Assembly (NCBI RefSeq): GCF_009834185.1
Contig: NZ_CP047173.1
Location: 4,030,001-4,094,000, forward strand
Length of the DNA stretch: 64,000 nt
Reading direction: 5' to 3'
From: Rathayibacter sp. VKM Ac-2760
GTDB taxonomy: Bacteria; Actinomycetota; Actinomycetes; Actinomycetales; Microbacteriaceae
The notes beneath the pieces are model-generated. The model was not told the origin of the DNA, ran no database searches, and worked only from the letters and a program-made list of their open reading frames with translations. Positions 47,199 through 56,405 of this stretch are shown here, one piece after another (the first letter of the stretch is position 1; each line of letters begins with the position of its first letter). Position numbers and translations under genes: made by a program.

Positions 47199-47221
47199 CC
47201 CCGCAGGGGCGTATCGAGACC
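47185..47221. repeat. Dispersed palindrome family B copy at a gene end
   Basis: TGCTGGTCGAGTAGCCCC / GGGGCGTATCGAGACC. The TAG inside the left arm is the stop of the DUF4862-like gene. Confidence 0.85.
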
Positions 47222-47289
47222 CACCGTCCCCAGCAGTTCAGGCCTGAAGACACGACGCCGACCACCTCACCGCTCTCTGGAGACACGCC

Positions 47290-48288
<999 letters not shown>

Positions 48289-48329
48289 CCGGCGACCGGC
48301 CCGCGCTGATCGCGTGCCCGCGACTCTCC

Positions 48330-48367
48330 GAAAGTCGCGGTAGTGGCGCGCGACTACCGCAACTTTC
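48330..48367. repeat. Dispersed palindrome family A, copy 6
   Basis: GAAAGTCGCGGTAGTGG against CGACTACCGCAACTTTC, with two mismatches in the stem. Outer CTCTC (48323-48327) and GAGAG extend the pairing. It lies between the convergent reductase and amidase genes. Confidence 0.8.
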
Positions 48368-48397
48368 AGAGAGTGGAGGGGGCGGGCAGGATTGGGG

Positions 48398-49837
48398 TCA
48401 GAGCGGCGGGACCCGGGCGATCCAGCCCGTCGCCTCCTCCAGGGCGCGGGTCACCGCGAGCAGCTGGGCCTCGCGGCCGTGGCGGCCGACGACCTGGACG
48501 CCGACCGGGAGGCCCTCGGGGGTGAAGCCGGCCGAGGTGACGACGACGGGGTGGGCGGTCAGCGTCAGGCGGTTGGCGAGCATCTGCCAGGTGAAGTAGC
48601 GGTCGAAGTCGTGGCCGTCCACGGACGGCACCCACTCGAGCTCCGCGGGTGGCGCGACGACGGGGGTCGCGGGCAGGATCAGCACGTCGTGCGTCTCGAG
48701 GACGCGCGCGGTGTCGCGGAAGAGGCGGGTGCGGCGCTCGTAGGCGTCGGCCAGCTGCGTCGCGGTCGTCGCGCGGCCCTGCTCGACGTTGCGGACGTAG
48801 TCGGGGCGGAAGCCGGTGGCGCCCGCGTCGACCGCGTGCCGGCCGCCGAGGAAGAACTCGAAGGTCTCGATGGTCTCCCAGGCCTCGTCGGCGCCGGCGA
48901 AGTCGGGCTCGTCGGCCTCGAGCACGGCGCCCAGGCCGGACAGCTGCGCGGCGAACGCGGCGTGCACGGCGCGCACCGCGGGGTCGATCGGCAGTCCGCC
49001 GGCGTCGTCGCTCCAGGCGATGCGCAGGCCGTCGACCGCGACCGGGCGCGCCGCGTGGACGGGCAGCGACGACAGCGGCCAGACGCTCTTCTCGACCGAG
49101 AGCGCGTCGAGGAAGAGGGCGGCGTCGGCGGAGTCGCGGGCCATCGGGCCGGTGACGCCGTGCGGGGTCCAGGCGTTGCCGGTCCGCCCGCTCGCCACGC
49201 GGCCGGGGCTCGGCCGCACGCCGACGACGTTGCAGAACGCGGCGGGGTAGCGCAGACTGCCGCCGCTGTCGGAGCCGTCGGCGATCGGCAGCATCCGCGC
49301 GGCGAGGGCGGCGGCGGCGCCTCCGCTCGACCCGCCGGCGTGGCGCGAGAGGTCCCACGGGTTCACGGTGGTGCCGAAGACCGGGTTGAAGGTCAGCACG
49401 CCCTGGCCCATCTCGGGGGTGTTGGTCTTGCCGATGATCAGGGCGCCGGAGTCGCGGAGCAGCGTCGCGAGCACGCTGTCGTGCACGGCGGGCGCGGCGT
49501 CGGCGAAGGCGGCGGAGCCGTTGGTCGTCGGGAAGCCGGCGACGTCCATCAGGTCCTTCACCGCGGTCGGCAGGCCGTGCAGCGGCGGGAGCGGTTCGCC
49601 GGCGGCGAGCGCCTCGGCGGTGCGGCGGTCGGCGGCCTCGGCGGCGGCGAGCGAGACCGAGTCGGGCTGCTGCGAGACGACGGCGCGGATCGCGGGGTTC
49701 CGCTCCTCGATCCGCTCCAGGTGCGCGCGCATCACCTCGACGGCCGAGACCTCGCGGGAGGCGATGGCCGCGGCGAGCGCGACGGCGCTGCTGTCGGCGA
49801 GGTGCGGGGCGAGCCCTGCGGTCATCGGTTCCGTCAT
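48398..49837 (-). CDS. Amidase-signature hydrolase
   Basis: A 479-residue amidase. Catalytic Lys is in LPTAVKDLMDVAG, the Gly/Ser loop is RHAGGSSGGAAAALA and the nucleophile Ser is in GSDSGGSLRYPAAF. The start ATG 49837 sits in a TGATG overlap with the amine oxidase stop, so translation is coupled. It hydrolyses amides to acids and ammonia; in this operon it may act on an amide produced from, or present in, the amine substrate. Confidence 0.88.
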   Translation of the reverse strand: MTEPMTAGLAPHLADSSAVALAAAIASREVSAVEVMRAHLERIEERNPAIRAVVSQQPDSVSLAAAEAADRRTAEALAAGEPLPPLHGLPTAVKDLMDVAGFPTTNGSAAFADAAPAVHDSVLATLLRDSGALIIGKTNTPEMGQGVLTFNPVFGTTVNPWDLSRHAGGSSGGAAAALAARMLPIADGSDSGGSLRYPAAFCNVVGVRPSPGRVASGRTGNAWTPHGVTGPMARDSADAALFLDALSVEKSVWPLSSLPVHAARPVAVDGLRIAWSDDAGGLPIDPAVRAVHAAFAAQLSGLGAVLEADEPDFAGADEAWETIETFEFFLGGRHAVDAGATGFRPDYVRNVEQGRATTATQLADAYERRTRLFRDTARVLETHDVLILPATPVVAPPAELEWVPSVDGHDFDRYFTWQMLANRLTLTAHPVVVTSAGFTPEGLPVGVQVVGRHGREAQLLAVTRALEEATGWIARVPPL

Positions 49838-51804
49838 CAGCAGCAGCCCTCGTGTCCGTCGTGGCTCGCCGGTGCGCAGTGCGCCGACTCCGACGCGGGC
49901 ACGTCGAGCGACGGGTTGCGGTCGAAGAAGCCGTCCGGCTCCAGGCGCAGGCTGATCCGGTCGACGGGCATGATCGGCCACTGCTCCGGGCGCGGGAAGT
50001 GGTGCACGCCGAGGACCGGCCAGAGCACGAGGCGCTCGTTCTCGAGCGAGCGGTCGGCCTGCTGCCAGACGTGCACGCCGTCGTCGCCGAGCTCGCCCTG
50101 GTTGGGGTACTCGCCGGCGATGAAGCGCTGCTCCGGATCGAAGGCGCTCGCCCAGAGGTGCTGCCCGACGAAGGGCGCCTTCCGCTCGACGACGCTGCCC
50201 GGGCGGGCGTAGAGCTGCGCGGTGTTCTGCAGCGCGAGGCGGTAGGCGGTCGCCTCGCCGTAGCGGTTCTGCGCGGACTCGCTCTCGATCCGCCAGTGCA
50301 GGGCGCGCGACGGGTCGGCGCGGCGGGCGGCCACCGACTCCGAGGCCAGCGGCGTCTCGACGGCGAGGCAGGCGTTGCCGTAGGGGTTGGTCGTCTCGTC
50401 GGGGTCGGCCTCGGCGTGCACCTCGACCAGGCGGTTGAGCGGGCCGTCGATCGCGGTGTCGAGGCGGACCGCGAAGTAGTGCTGGTGGATCGGCGCCTGC
50501 ACGTTCGGCGCCACCATCCGCCCCGAGCGCGGCGACTCGCCGTCGGCGATGCCGCTCACCGACATCAGCCCGGTCAGCTTCACCTCGAGCTCGACCGAGC
50601 CGTCCTGGTGCAGCGACCAGTAGAAGCCGTAGTCGTAGTTCGCGACGGTCGCGAAGCTCGAGATCACCAGGCGGCGGCTGCGGCGCACCTCGGCGCTGCC
50701 GGTGCGGGTGTTGACGTGCTTCCAGAGGATCGAGTCGTCCTCCTCGTGCAGGCAGATGCCGTTGACGATGGTCTGCGGCTCGCCGTGGCCGTCGAGGTAG
50801 TCGACGTCGAAGTAGCGGATCTCGCCGAGGCAGTCGCAGCCGAGCTCGAGGCTCGCGGTGAGCGGGCCGGCGCCGTACTCGCCCCAGTCGAAGAAGTTCT
50901 TGCGGTAGGCGGTCGGGTCGCTGTCGAGGTACGGCACGTACATCTCGTTGACGGCCGCGCGCGCCAGCACCGGGCGCTCGACGTCGCCGTCGCGGTAGGT
51001 CAGCTCGTGCAGCACGAGGCCCTCGCGGTGGCTGAAGCCGACGCGGAACGACCAGTTCTGCCACTCGACGCGGTGCCCTTCGATCGCGAAGCCGGGACCG
51101 TCGGCCTGGACGATGTCGAGCTTGGACACCTCGCGATCGGGTCCCCAGGTGCCGGCCGTGTAGACGCCGGTCTCGCTCGCCATCGGGATCACGCCGTGGT
51201 CCTCGATCCGGATCACCTCGAGCGTGTCGAGGTCGAGGATCGGCACGAGGCCGGCGACCGGGCGGGCGTAGCCGTTGTCCTCGGGGAACTCGCGGTACCA
51301 GACGGTGCCCCAGCTGAGCCGGCGGTCGGCGAGGTCGTCGGGGACGAAGCCGGTGATCGACTCCGGGTCGACCCAGACCAGCGAGGTGTCGGTGATGCCG
51401 CGGAGGGCGAGCGCCTCCTTCAGCAGCGGGGAGTTGCGGGCGGCCTGGGCGATCAGGCGCGCCTCGTCGCTGGAGACGCCGGGGCGGCGGTGGTCGACGT
51501 CGGTCCAGACCTCGACGATCGCGGGGCTGTCCGGGCCGGCGGTCCAGCCGCGCACCTCCCAGGCCGCGCGGGCGTCCGGGTCGAGCACGACCAAGCGCAC
51601 CGGGCGGGCGCCGCCGGGCGCGATGCCGCGGGCCTTCTCCTCGTCGAGGCTGATGCCCCAGAAGCGCGGGTGGACGCCGATCCGGTCGCTCGCGCGCACG
51701 GCGGCGACGAAGGAGGCGATCTCGGCGGCGGCGAGCGGGTCGAGCACGTGGGCGTGCGTGGCGGCGGTGGTGATGGCGGTGTCGGCGGTGCTGGTGGAGC
51801 TCAT
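49837..51804 (-). CDS. Copper/TPQ primary-amine oxidase
   Basis: A 655-residue copper amine oxidase. The topaquinone precursor is Tyr390 in the motif T-V-A-N-Y-D-Y (386-392), the catalytic base is Asp306 (NFFDWGEYG), and copper ligands appear as HQH and in GVHHFPRPEQWPIMP. It oxidises primary amines to aldehydes with release of ammonia and hydrogen peroxide; no signal peptide is seen, so it is cytoplasmic. The C-terminal 16 residues are rich in His and Cys and end in CC, a possible copper-binding tail. It lies 67 bases downstream of the GGT gene. Confidence 0.93.
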   Translation of the reverse strand: MSSTSTADTAITTAATHAHVLDPLAAAEIASFVAAVRASDRIGVHPRFWGISLDEEKARGIAPGGARPVRLVVLDPDARAAWEVRGWTAGPDSPAIVEVWTDVDHRRPGVSSDEARLIAQAARNSPLLKEALALRGITDTSLVWVDPESITGFVPDDLADRRLSWGTVWYREFPEDNGYARPVAGLVPILDLDTLEVIRIEDHGVIPMASETGVYTAGTWGPDREVSKLDIVQADGPGFAIEGHRVEWQNWSFRVGFSHREGLVLHELTYRDGDVERPVLARAAVNEMYVPYLDSDPTAYRKNFFDWGEYGAGPLTASLELGCDCLGEIRYFDVDYLDGHGEPQTIVNGICLHEEDDSILWKHVNTRTGSAEVRRSRRLVISSFATVANYDYGFYWSLHQDGSVELEVKLTGLMSVSGIADGESPRSGRMVAPNVQAPIHQHYFAVRLDTAIDGPLNRLVEVHAEADPDETTNPYGNACLAVETPLASESVAARRADPSRALHWRIESESAQNRYGEATAYRLALQNTAQLYARPGSVVERKAPFVGQHLWASAFDPEQRFIAGEYPNQGELGDDGVHVWQQADRSLENERLVLWPVLGVHHFPRPEQWPIMPVDRISLRLEPDGFFDRNPSLDVPASESAHCAPASHDGHEGCC

Positions 51805-51871
51805 GGCGGCGGCGGTCCTTCGGTTCGGGGCGTCAGGGGTGCGGAGAAGAGGGGAGGGAGCAGGAGCGGAG

Positions 51872-53392
51872 TCAGCCCGCCCCCGAGACGAGCGCGCGGC
51901 CGTCGGCCCTCGGATCGCTCGCCGCGTCGAGGCGCCCGTCCCTGTGCAGCCGCACGAGCTGGACGTGCCCGGCCTCGTCGATCGGGCCTGTGGCTTCGGC
52001 GACCGGCAGCCCCAGCGCCTCCGCGGCCGCGACGGCAGCGGGGACCCCCGGCTCCGCGACGAGCGTCAGCTCCTCGTGGCCGAGGTCGCGCGCGCCGATC
52101 ACGAAGCGCGGGCGCTCGAGCACGGCGTCCGGATCCGCGGCCGGATCGAGCAGGTCGCGCACGAGCTGCGCGAGGATCCACGGCTGGGCGCTGCCGCCCT
52201 GGCAGCCGAGCCCGAGCACGAGGTCGGCGCTCTCGGCGATCACCGGCAGCAGCGTGTGCGGCGGGCGCAGGCCCGGGCCGACCCGGCCGGGGTGCGCGGG
52301 GTCGGTGCTGAACGCGGAGCCGCGGTTGTGCAGGACGATGCCGGTGCCCGGGTCGAGGATCCCGGAGCCGAAGAGCTGGTAGACGCTCTGGATCAGCGTG
52401 ACGACGGTGCCGTCGGTGTCGGCCGCGGTCACCGCGACCGTGTCGCCGAGCGCCCGGCCGGCGCGGGGCAGCGAGCCGCGGGAGAGCGAGCGCGGGTCGA
52501 GCAGGGCGGCGACGTCGATCACGCCGCCGCGCGGATCGCCGAGCACGGACTGCCGCACCAGCGCCGCGTCGCGGACCGCCGCGACCAGCTCCGCGGTGTC
52601 GCCGGCGAGCGCCTCGGGCAGCACGCCGAGCAGCACGACGCCCTGGCTCGGCGGCGGCGCGACCCACCAGCGCACCCCGCCCTCGCGCGAGGCGGCGGGC
52701 TCGACGAGCTCGGCCTCGTGCGCCGCGAAGTCCGCGGCGGTGTGCGCGCCGCCGAGCGAGCGCAGCCGCGCGGCGAGGGAGTCGGCGATGCGGCCGCGGT
52801 AGAAGGCGCCGGGATCCTCGGCCAGCTCGGCGAGCGAGACGGCGAGCGCCGGCTGCACCAGGAGGTCGCCCTCGGTGAGCAGCCCGCCCGCCGGACAGCC
52901 GAACACCCCGCGCATGCCCTCGTCGGCGAGCAGCTCCTCGCGGCGCAGGTCGATGGCGCGCCCGAGCCCCGCGGAGATCGGGACGCCGTCGGCGGCGAGC
53001 GTCGCGGCGCGGCGCAGCGGCGTGTCGAGGCCGAGGCGCCCGCCGAGCCCGGCGATCGCCCGCCAGCCGGCGACCACACCGGGGATCGTGACGGTCTGCG
53101 CGCCCTGGCGCGGCATCCGCTCCTCGCGGGAGAGCGCCGCGACGTCGATGCCGGCGGGCGCCGCTCCGGCCGAGAGCACCGCGACGACGTCCTCGCCGGG
53201 GCGGCGGACCAGCGCGATGAGGTCGCCGCCGAGTCCGCACTGGTGCGGGTAGACGACGGTGAGCGCGGTGGCGGCGGCGAGGGCGGCGTCGACGGCGTCG
53301 CCGCCGTCGGCGATGGCGCGGGCGGCCGCGTCGAGAGCGGCGGGGTGCGGCGCCGCGACGGCGACGCGGGCGGGAGGAGGGGAGGAGGTCAT
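51872..53392 (-). CDS. Gamma-glutamyltransferase-family Ntn hydrolase
   Basis: A 506-residue GGT-family protein. The autocleavage nucleophile is Thr318 in GRALGDTVAVTAAD, matching the family's (D/T)T-x-(H/Y/A) start of the small subunit. The GLGGDLIA motif near residue 55 and the GCQGGSAQPWILAQ loop are also typical. There is no signal peptide, unlike most GGTs, so it would act inside the cell, perhaps on gamma-glutamylated amines or as an acylase. It overlaps the flavoprotein gene by four bases. Confidence 0.88.
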   Translation of the reverse strand: MTSSPPPARVAVAAPHPAALDAAARAIADGGDAVDAALAAATALTVVYPHQCGLGGDLIALVRRPGEDVVAVLSAGAAPAGIDVAALSREERMPRQGAQTVTIPGVVAGWRAIAGLGGRLGLDTPLRRAATLAADGVPISAGLGRAIDLRREELLADEGMRGVFGCPAGGLLTEGDLLVQPALAVSLAELAEDPGAFYRGRIADSLAARLRSLGGAHTAADFAAHEAELVEPAASREGGVRWWVAPPPSQGVVLLGVLPEALAGDTAELVAAVRDAALVRQSVLGDPRGGVIDVAALLDPRSLSRGSLPRAGRALGDTVAVTAADTDGTVVTLIQSVYQLFGSGILDPGTGIVLHNRGSAFSTDPAHPGRVGPGLRPPHTLLPVIAESADLVLGLGCQGGSAQPWILAQLVRDLLDPAADPDAVLERPRFVIGARDLGHEELTLVAEPGVPAAVAAAEALGLPVAEATGPIDEAGHVQLVRLHRDGRLDAASDPRADGRALVSGAG

Positions 53393-54489
53393 GCGGTCAC
53401 CGTCCGGTCCGGGCTGAGGAAGTCGAGGTCGGGGCGGGGCACGCCGTCGACGAGGTCGGCGAGCGCCTCGCCGATCGCGGGCCCGAACTTGAAGCCGTGC
53501 CCGGAGCAGGCGGCGGCGATCAGCACCTCGGGCCGGCCGGGCAGCGTGCCGACGACGAATCGCTTGTCGCGGGTCATCGTGTAGAGGCAGGCGACGGCCT
53601 CACCGCCGGCCGTCTCGATCCCGGGAACGAAGCGACGGAGCAGGCTCTCGAGGTGCGCGATCTCGGCCTCGGTCGGCGGGGCGACGGGCACGGCGGGGTC
53701 CCAGACCGGGCCCGCGTCGACGCCGATCTTGGCGCCGGAGCCGGCCGCCTCGGGCAGGCCGAAGACGAGCCCGTCCGGCAGATCGACCGAGAAGCAGCCG
53801 AGCGCCGGCGGCTGCGCGACGCCCTGGCCGGCCGGGACGGTGAGGGTCAGGATCCGCTGCACCTCGAAGAAGCCCGCGGTCTCGGGCAGCAGCCGCGCGA
53901 CCCAGGCGCCGCCGGAGACGACGAGCCGGCGCGCGCGCAGCTCGCCGGCGGAGGTGCGGACGGTGACGACGCCGGCGCTGTCGCCGGCGCCGACAGTCCA
54001 GTCGAGCACCTCCTCCTCGAAGCGGAGCTCCGCGCCGGCGGCGGTCGCGGCGGACTGCGCGAAGGCGAGCGCGCGGGCGGCCTCGACGACGCCGGCGTCC
54101 GGGTCGTGCACCACGCCGTAGTCGGCGGGCGGCGCGAAGGACGTGTCGGGCACGGGCACCGGCCGGCTGCGGCCGCCCTGCAGCGCCGCCTCGCCGCGGT
54201 GCGCGTAGAGGCCGCCGGTGGGGTGCACGAACGGCGCCCCGGCGGCGGCGGACCAGCGGTCCCAGCCGCGGAAGGCGCGGTCGACGAGGTCGTTCCAGAC
54301 GGGGCTCGGGTAGGCGCGGCGGATCATCCGGGTCGCGCCGTGCGACGAGCCGCGCACGTGGCCGGGGCCGAACTGCTCGATCCCGACGACGTCGCGGCCG
54401 CGCAGGGCGAGCTCGTACGCGGTGGCGGAGCCGTGGATGCCGAGGCCGACGACGATCGCGTCGTGCACGGTGTCGGCGGACTGCGTCAC
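53389..54489 (-). CDS. Sarcosine oxidase-like flavoprotein (MSOX/MTOX family)
   Basis: A 366-residue FAD amine oxidase. The dinucleotide motif VVGLGIHGSATAYELALRG is at 13-31, and the Cys of CLYTMTRDKRFVVG corresponds to the covalent flavin Cys of monomeric sarcosine oxidase. CSGHGFKFGPAIGE near the C-terminus is the other family signature. It oxidises secondary or N-methyl amines or amino acids. The GTG at 54489 overlaps the aminotransferase stop in GTGA. Confidence 0.9.
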   Translation of the reverse strand: MTQSADTVHDAIVVGLGIHGSATAYELALRGRDVVGIEQFGPGHVRGSSHGATRMIRRAYPSPVWNDLVDRAFRGWDRWSAAAGAPFVHPTGGLYAHRGEAALQGGRSRPVPVPDTSFAPPADYGVVHDPDAGVVEAARALAFAQSAATAAGAELRFEEEVLDWTVGAGDSAGVVTVRTSAGELRARRLVVSGGAWVARLLPETAGFFEVQRILTLTVPAGQGVAQPPALGCFSVDLPDGLVFGLPEAAGSGAKIGVDAGPVWDPAVPVAPPTEAEIAHLESLLRRFVPGIETAGGEAVACLYTMTRDKRFVVGTLPGRPEVLIAAACSGHGFKFGPAIGEALADLVDGVPRPDLDFLSPDRTVTA

Positions 54490-55691
54490 GAGGCGGCCCC
54501 CTCGACCGCCGCGAGCAGCGCCTCCACGTCCGACTCGTCCGTGTAGACGTGCGGCGACACGCGGACCACGCTCGCGATCCCGCGCGCGCCCAGGTCCCAC
54601 TGCGCGTGCGAGGCGGGCACCGCGAGCGAGTCGACGCCCGCCTCGCGCAGCCGCGCCGAGACGGTCTTGCCGGGCACGCCGTCGACGGTGAAGGTGACGA
54701 TGCCGGACGGCGACGCGGGCGGATCCACCACGGTCACGCCGCCGATCGCGGAGAGCGCCGTGCGCAGCCGCGCGCCGAGCGCCACCAGGTGCGCCTCGGT
54801 CGCCGCCATCCCGCGCTCGCCGGCCTCGCGCAGCGCGACGCCGAGCCCGAGCCGGAGGGCCACCGACGACTCCCAGGTCTCGAGCGCCCGCGCCGTGCCG
54901 TCCATCGTCCACTCCTGCTCGCTCGTCCACAGCGAGCCTCGCACGTCGGGCGCCCAGGCCCCGATGCCGTCGAGCAGCCCGCGGCGGAGGAAGACCAGCC
55001 CCGTCCCGCGCGGCCCGCGCAGGAACTTGCGCCCGGTGGTGACCAGCGCGTCGCAGCCGATCGCGCGCACGTCGATGTCGAGCTGGCCGACCGACTGGGT
55101 CGCGTCCAGCACCGTGATCGCGCCGTAGCGCGCGGCCAGCGCGCCGATCGCGGCGACCGGCTCGACCAGGCCGGAGGAGGTGGGCACGTGCACCGCGCTG
55201 ATCACCGTGCGGCCGCTCGCCGTGGCGAGCGCGCTCTCGAGCGCCTCGAGGTCGAGGCCGCCGCTGGAGTCGTTCGGCAGCAGCGCGAACCGCACGCCGT
55301 CGTAGCGCTCGAGCGCGAGCAGCCGGAGCGCCTGGCTCACGTAGCTGGAGCGCGGCGCGAGCACGGTGTCGCCGGGGCCGAGGCGCAGCGCGTCGAAGAT
55401 CGCGCGGAGTCCGCTGGTCGCGCTGTCGAAGAAGGCGATCTCGTCCGGGTCCGCGCCGAGCAGGGCCGCGGCGGAGCAGTAGGCCGCGTCGATCCCCTCG
55501 GCCACGGCGTTCGCGGCCTCGTAGCCGCCGATCCGCTGCTCGAGGCGGAGGTGCGCGATCACGGTCTCGAGGACGGCGTCGGTCAACAGTCCCGCGCCGG
55601 CCGCGTTGAAGTAGTGGCGGCCGGTCGTCCCCGCCGTGCGAGCGCGCTCGGCGGCCACATCGATGGCGCCACCGGTGAGGCTGATCGTCAT
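54486..55691 (-). CDS. Class V aminotransferase / cysteine desulfurase-like PLP enzyme
   Basis: A 401-residue PLP enzyme of aminotransferase class V. The cofactor Lys222 is in ALVTTGRKFLRGPRGTG, and the Asp of ITVLDATQSVGQLDID binds the pyridine ring. The N-terminal HYFNAAGAGL is typical of the isopenicillin-N epimerase/kynureninase-like branch. ATG 55691 is preferred. It is first in the operon reaching to 48398 and lies beside the divergent RidA-family gene. Confidence 0.88.
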   Translation of the reverse strand: MTISLTGGAIDVAAERARTAGTTGRHYFNAAGAGLLTDAVLETVIAHLRLEQRIGGYEAANAVAEGIDAAYCSAAALLGADPDEIAFFDSATSGLRAIFDALRLGPGDTVLAPRSSYVSQALRLLALERYDGVRFALLPNDSSGGLDLEALESALATASGRTVISAVHVPTSSGLVEPVAAIGALAARYGAITVLDATQSVGQLDIDVRAIGCDALVTTGRKFLRGPRGTGLVFLRRGLLDGIGAWAPDVRGSLWTSEQEWTMDGTARALETWESSVALRLGLGVALREAGERGMAATEAHLVALGARLRTALSAIGGVTVVDPPASPSGIVTFTVDGVPGKTVSARLREAGVDSLAVPASHAQWDLGARGIASVVRVSPHVYTDESDVEALLAAVEGAAS

Positions 55692-55740
55692 CCGCAGGTC
55701 CCTTCCGTGCCGGATCCCGTCCGTGAGGGATCCCGACCAC

Positions 55741-55773
55741 AATGGATCCCATCGTACGCAGGTTGTATCCATT
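55741..55773. promoter_or_regulatory. Divergent promoter region with GntR-type site
   Basis: AATGGATCCCAT (55741-55752) matches the regional palindrome ATTGGATCCAAT at 10 of 12 positions. AATGGAT (55741-55747) is also repeated inverted as ATCCATT (55767-55773). It lies 50 bases from the aminotransferase start and 49 from the RidA start. TACGAT on the minus strand could be a -10. Confidence 0.5.
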
Positions 55774-55800
55774 ATGGCTACCGCCGGATACGCTGGCGAC

Positions 55801-56313
55801 ATGAGCCTCCCCGCCGAACAGCACTCCGCCGAGCAGCGCGCCCGCGAGCTCGGGCTCGCGATCCCCGACTACCTCGACCCGCCCTACGGCGGGCGCTACG
55901 GCGGCAGCACCCTCCGCGCGTTCCACCGCACCGGCGACCTGCTCGAGCTCAGCGGCATCACGCCGGAGTCGCGCGACGGCGCCCTGCTGCACCCCGGCGC
56001 GGTCGGCGTCGACATCACCCTCGAGCAGGCGCGGGAGGCGGCGCGCTACACCGCCGTCAACGCGCTCGGCATGATCCGCGCGGCCCTCGGCTCGCTCGAC
56101 GAGGTCGTCGCACTCTCGCGCGGCCTCTGCTTCGTGCTCTGCCCGCCCGGCTTCGAGCGCCTCAACGAGGTGTCGAACGCCGCGAGCGACCTGCTCCTCG
56201 ACGTCTTCGGCCCCGACGCCGGCCGCATGGGCCGCGCCTCGATCGGCGCCACCGCCCTCTCGCGCAGCGCCTGCTTCGAGCTCTGGCTGAGCCTGGAGTG
56301 CCGGCCGCGCTGA
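55801..56313 (+). CDS. RidA-family (YjgF/UK114) protein
   Basis: A 170-residue Rid-superfamily protein, longer than the usual 130 by an N-terminal extension of about 35 residues. The family's Arg in the RASIGATALSRS strand and the acidic residue after FELWLSLE are present. RidA proteins hydrolyse enamines and imines released by PLP enzymes and amine oxidases. The divergent aminotransferase/oxidase operon would produce such reactive intermediates, which fits its job as a clean-up enzyme. Confidence 0.85.
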   Translation: MSLPAEQHSAEQRARELGLAIPDYLDPPYGGRYGGSTLRAFHRTGDLLELSGITPESRDGALLHPGAVGVDITLEQAREAARYTAVNALGMIRAALGSLDEVVALSRGLCFVLCPPGFERLNEVSNAASDLLLDVFGPDAGRMGRASIGATALSRSACFELWLSLECRPR

Positions 56314-56350
56314 CGCGGCCCCGCTCGAGAACCCCGCGTCCACCGACGTC

Positions 56351-56389
56351 GGTCTCGATACGCCGCCCAGGGCGGCTACTCGACCAGCA
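56351..56389. repeat. Dispersed palindrome family B copy
   Basis: GGTCTCGATACGCCGCC / GGCGGCTACTCGACCAGCA between the convergent RidA and HNH genes. Confidence 0.85.
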
Positions 56390-56405
56390 AGGCCCTCCAC
56401 CATCG

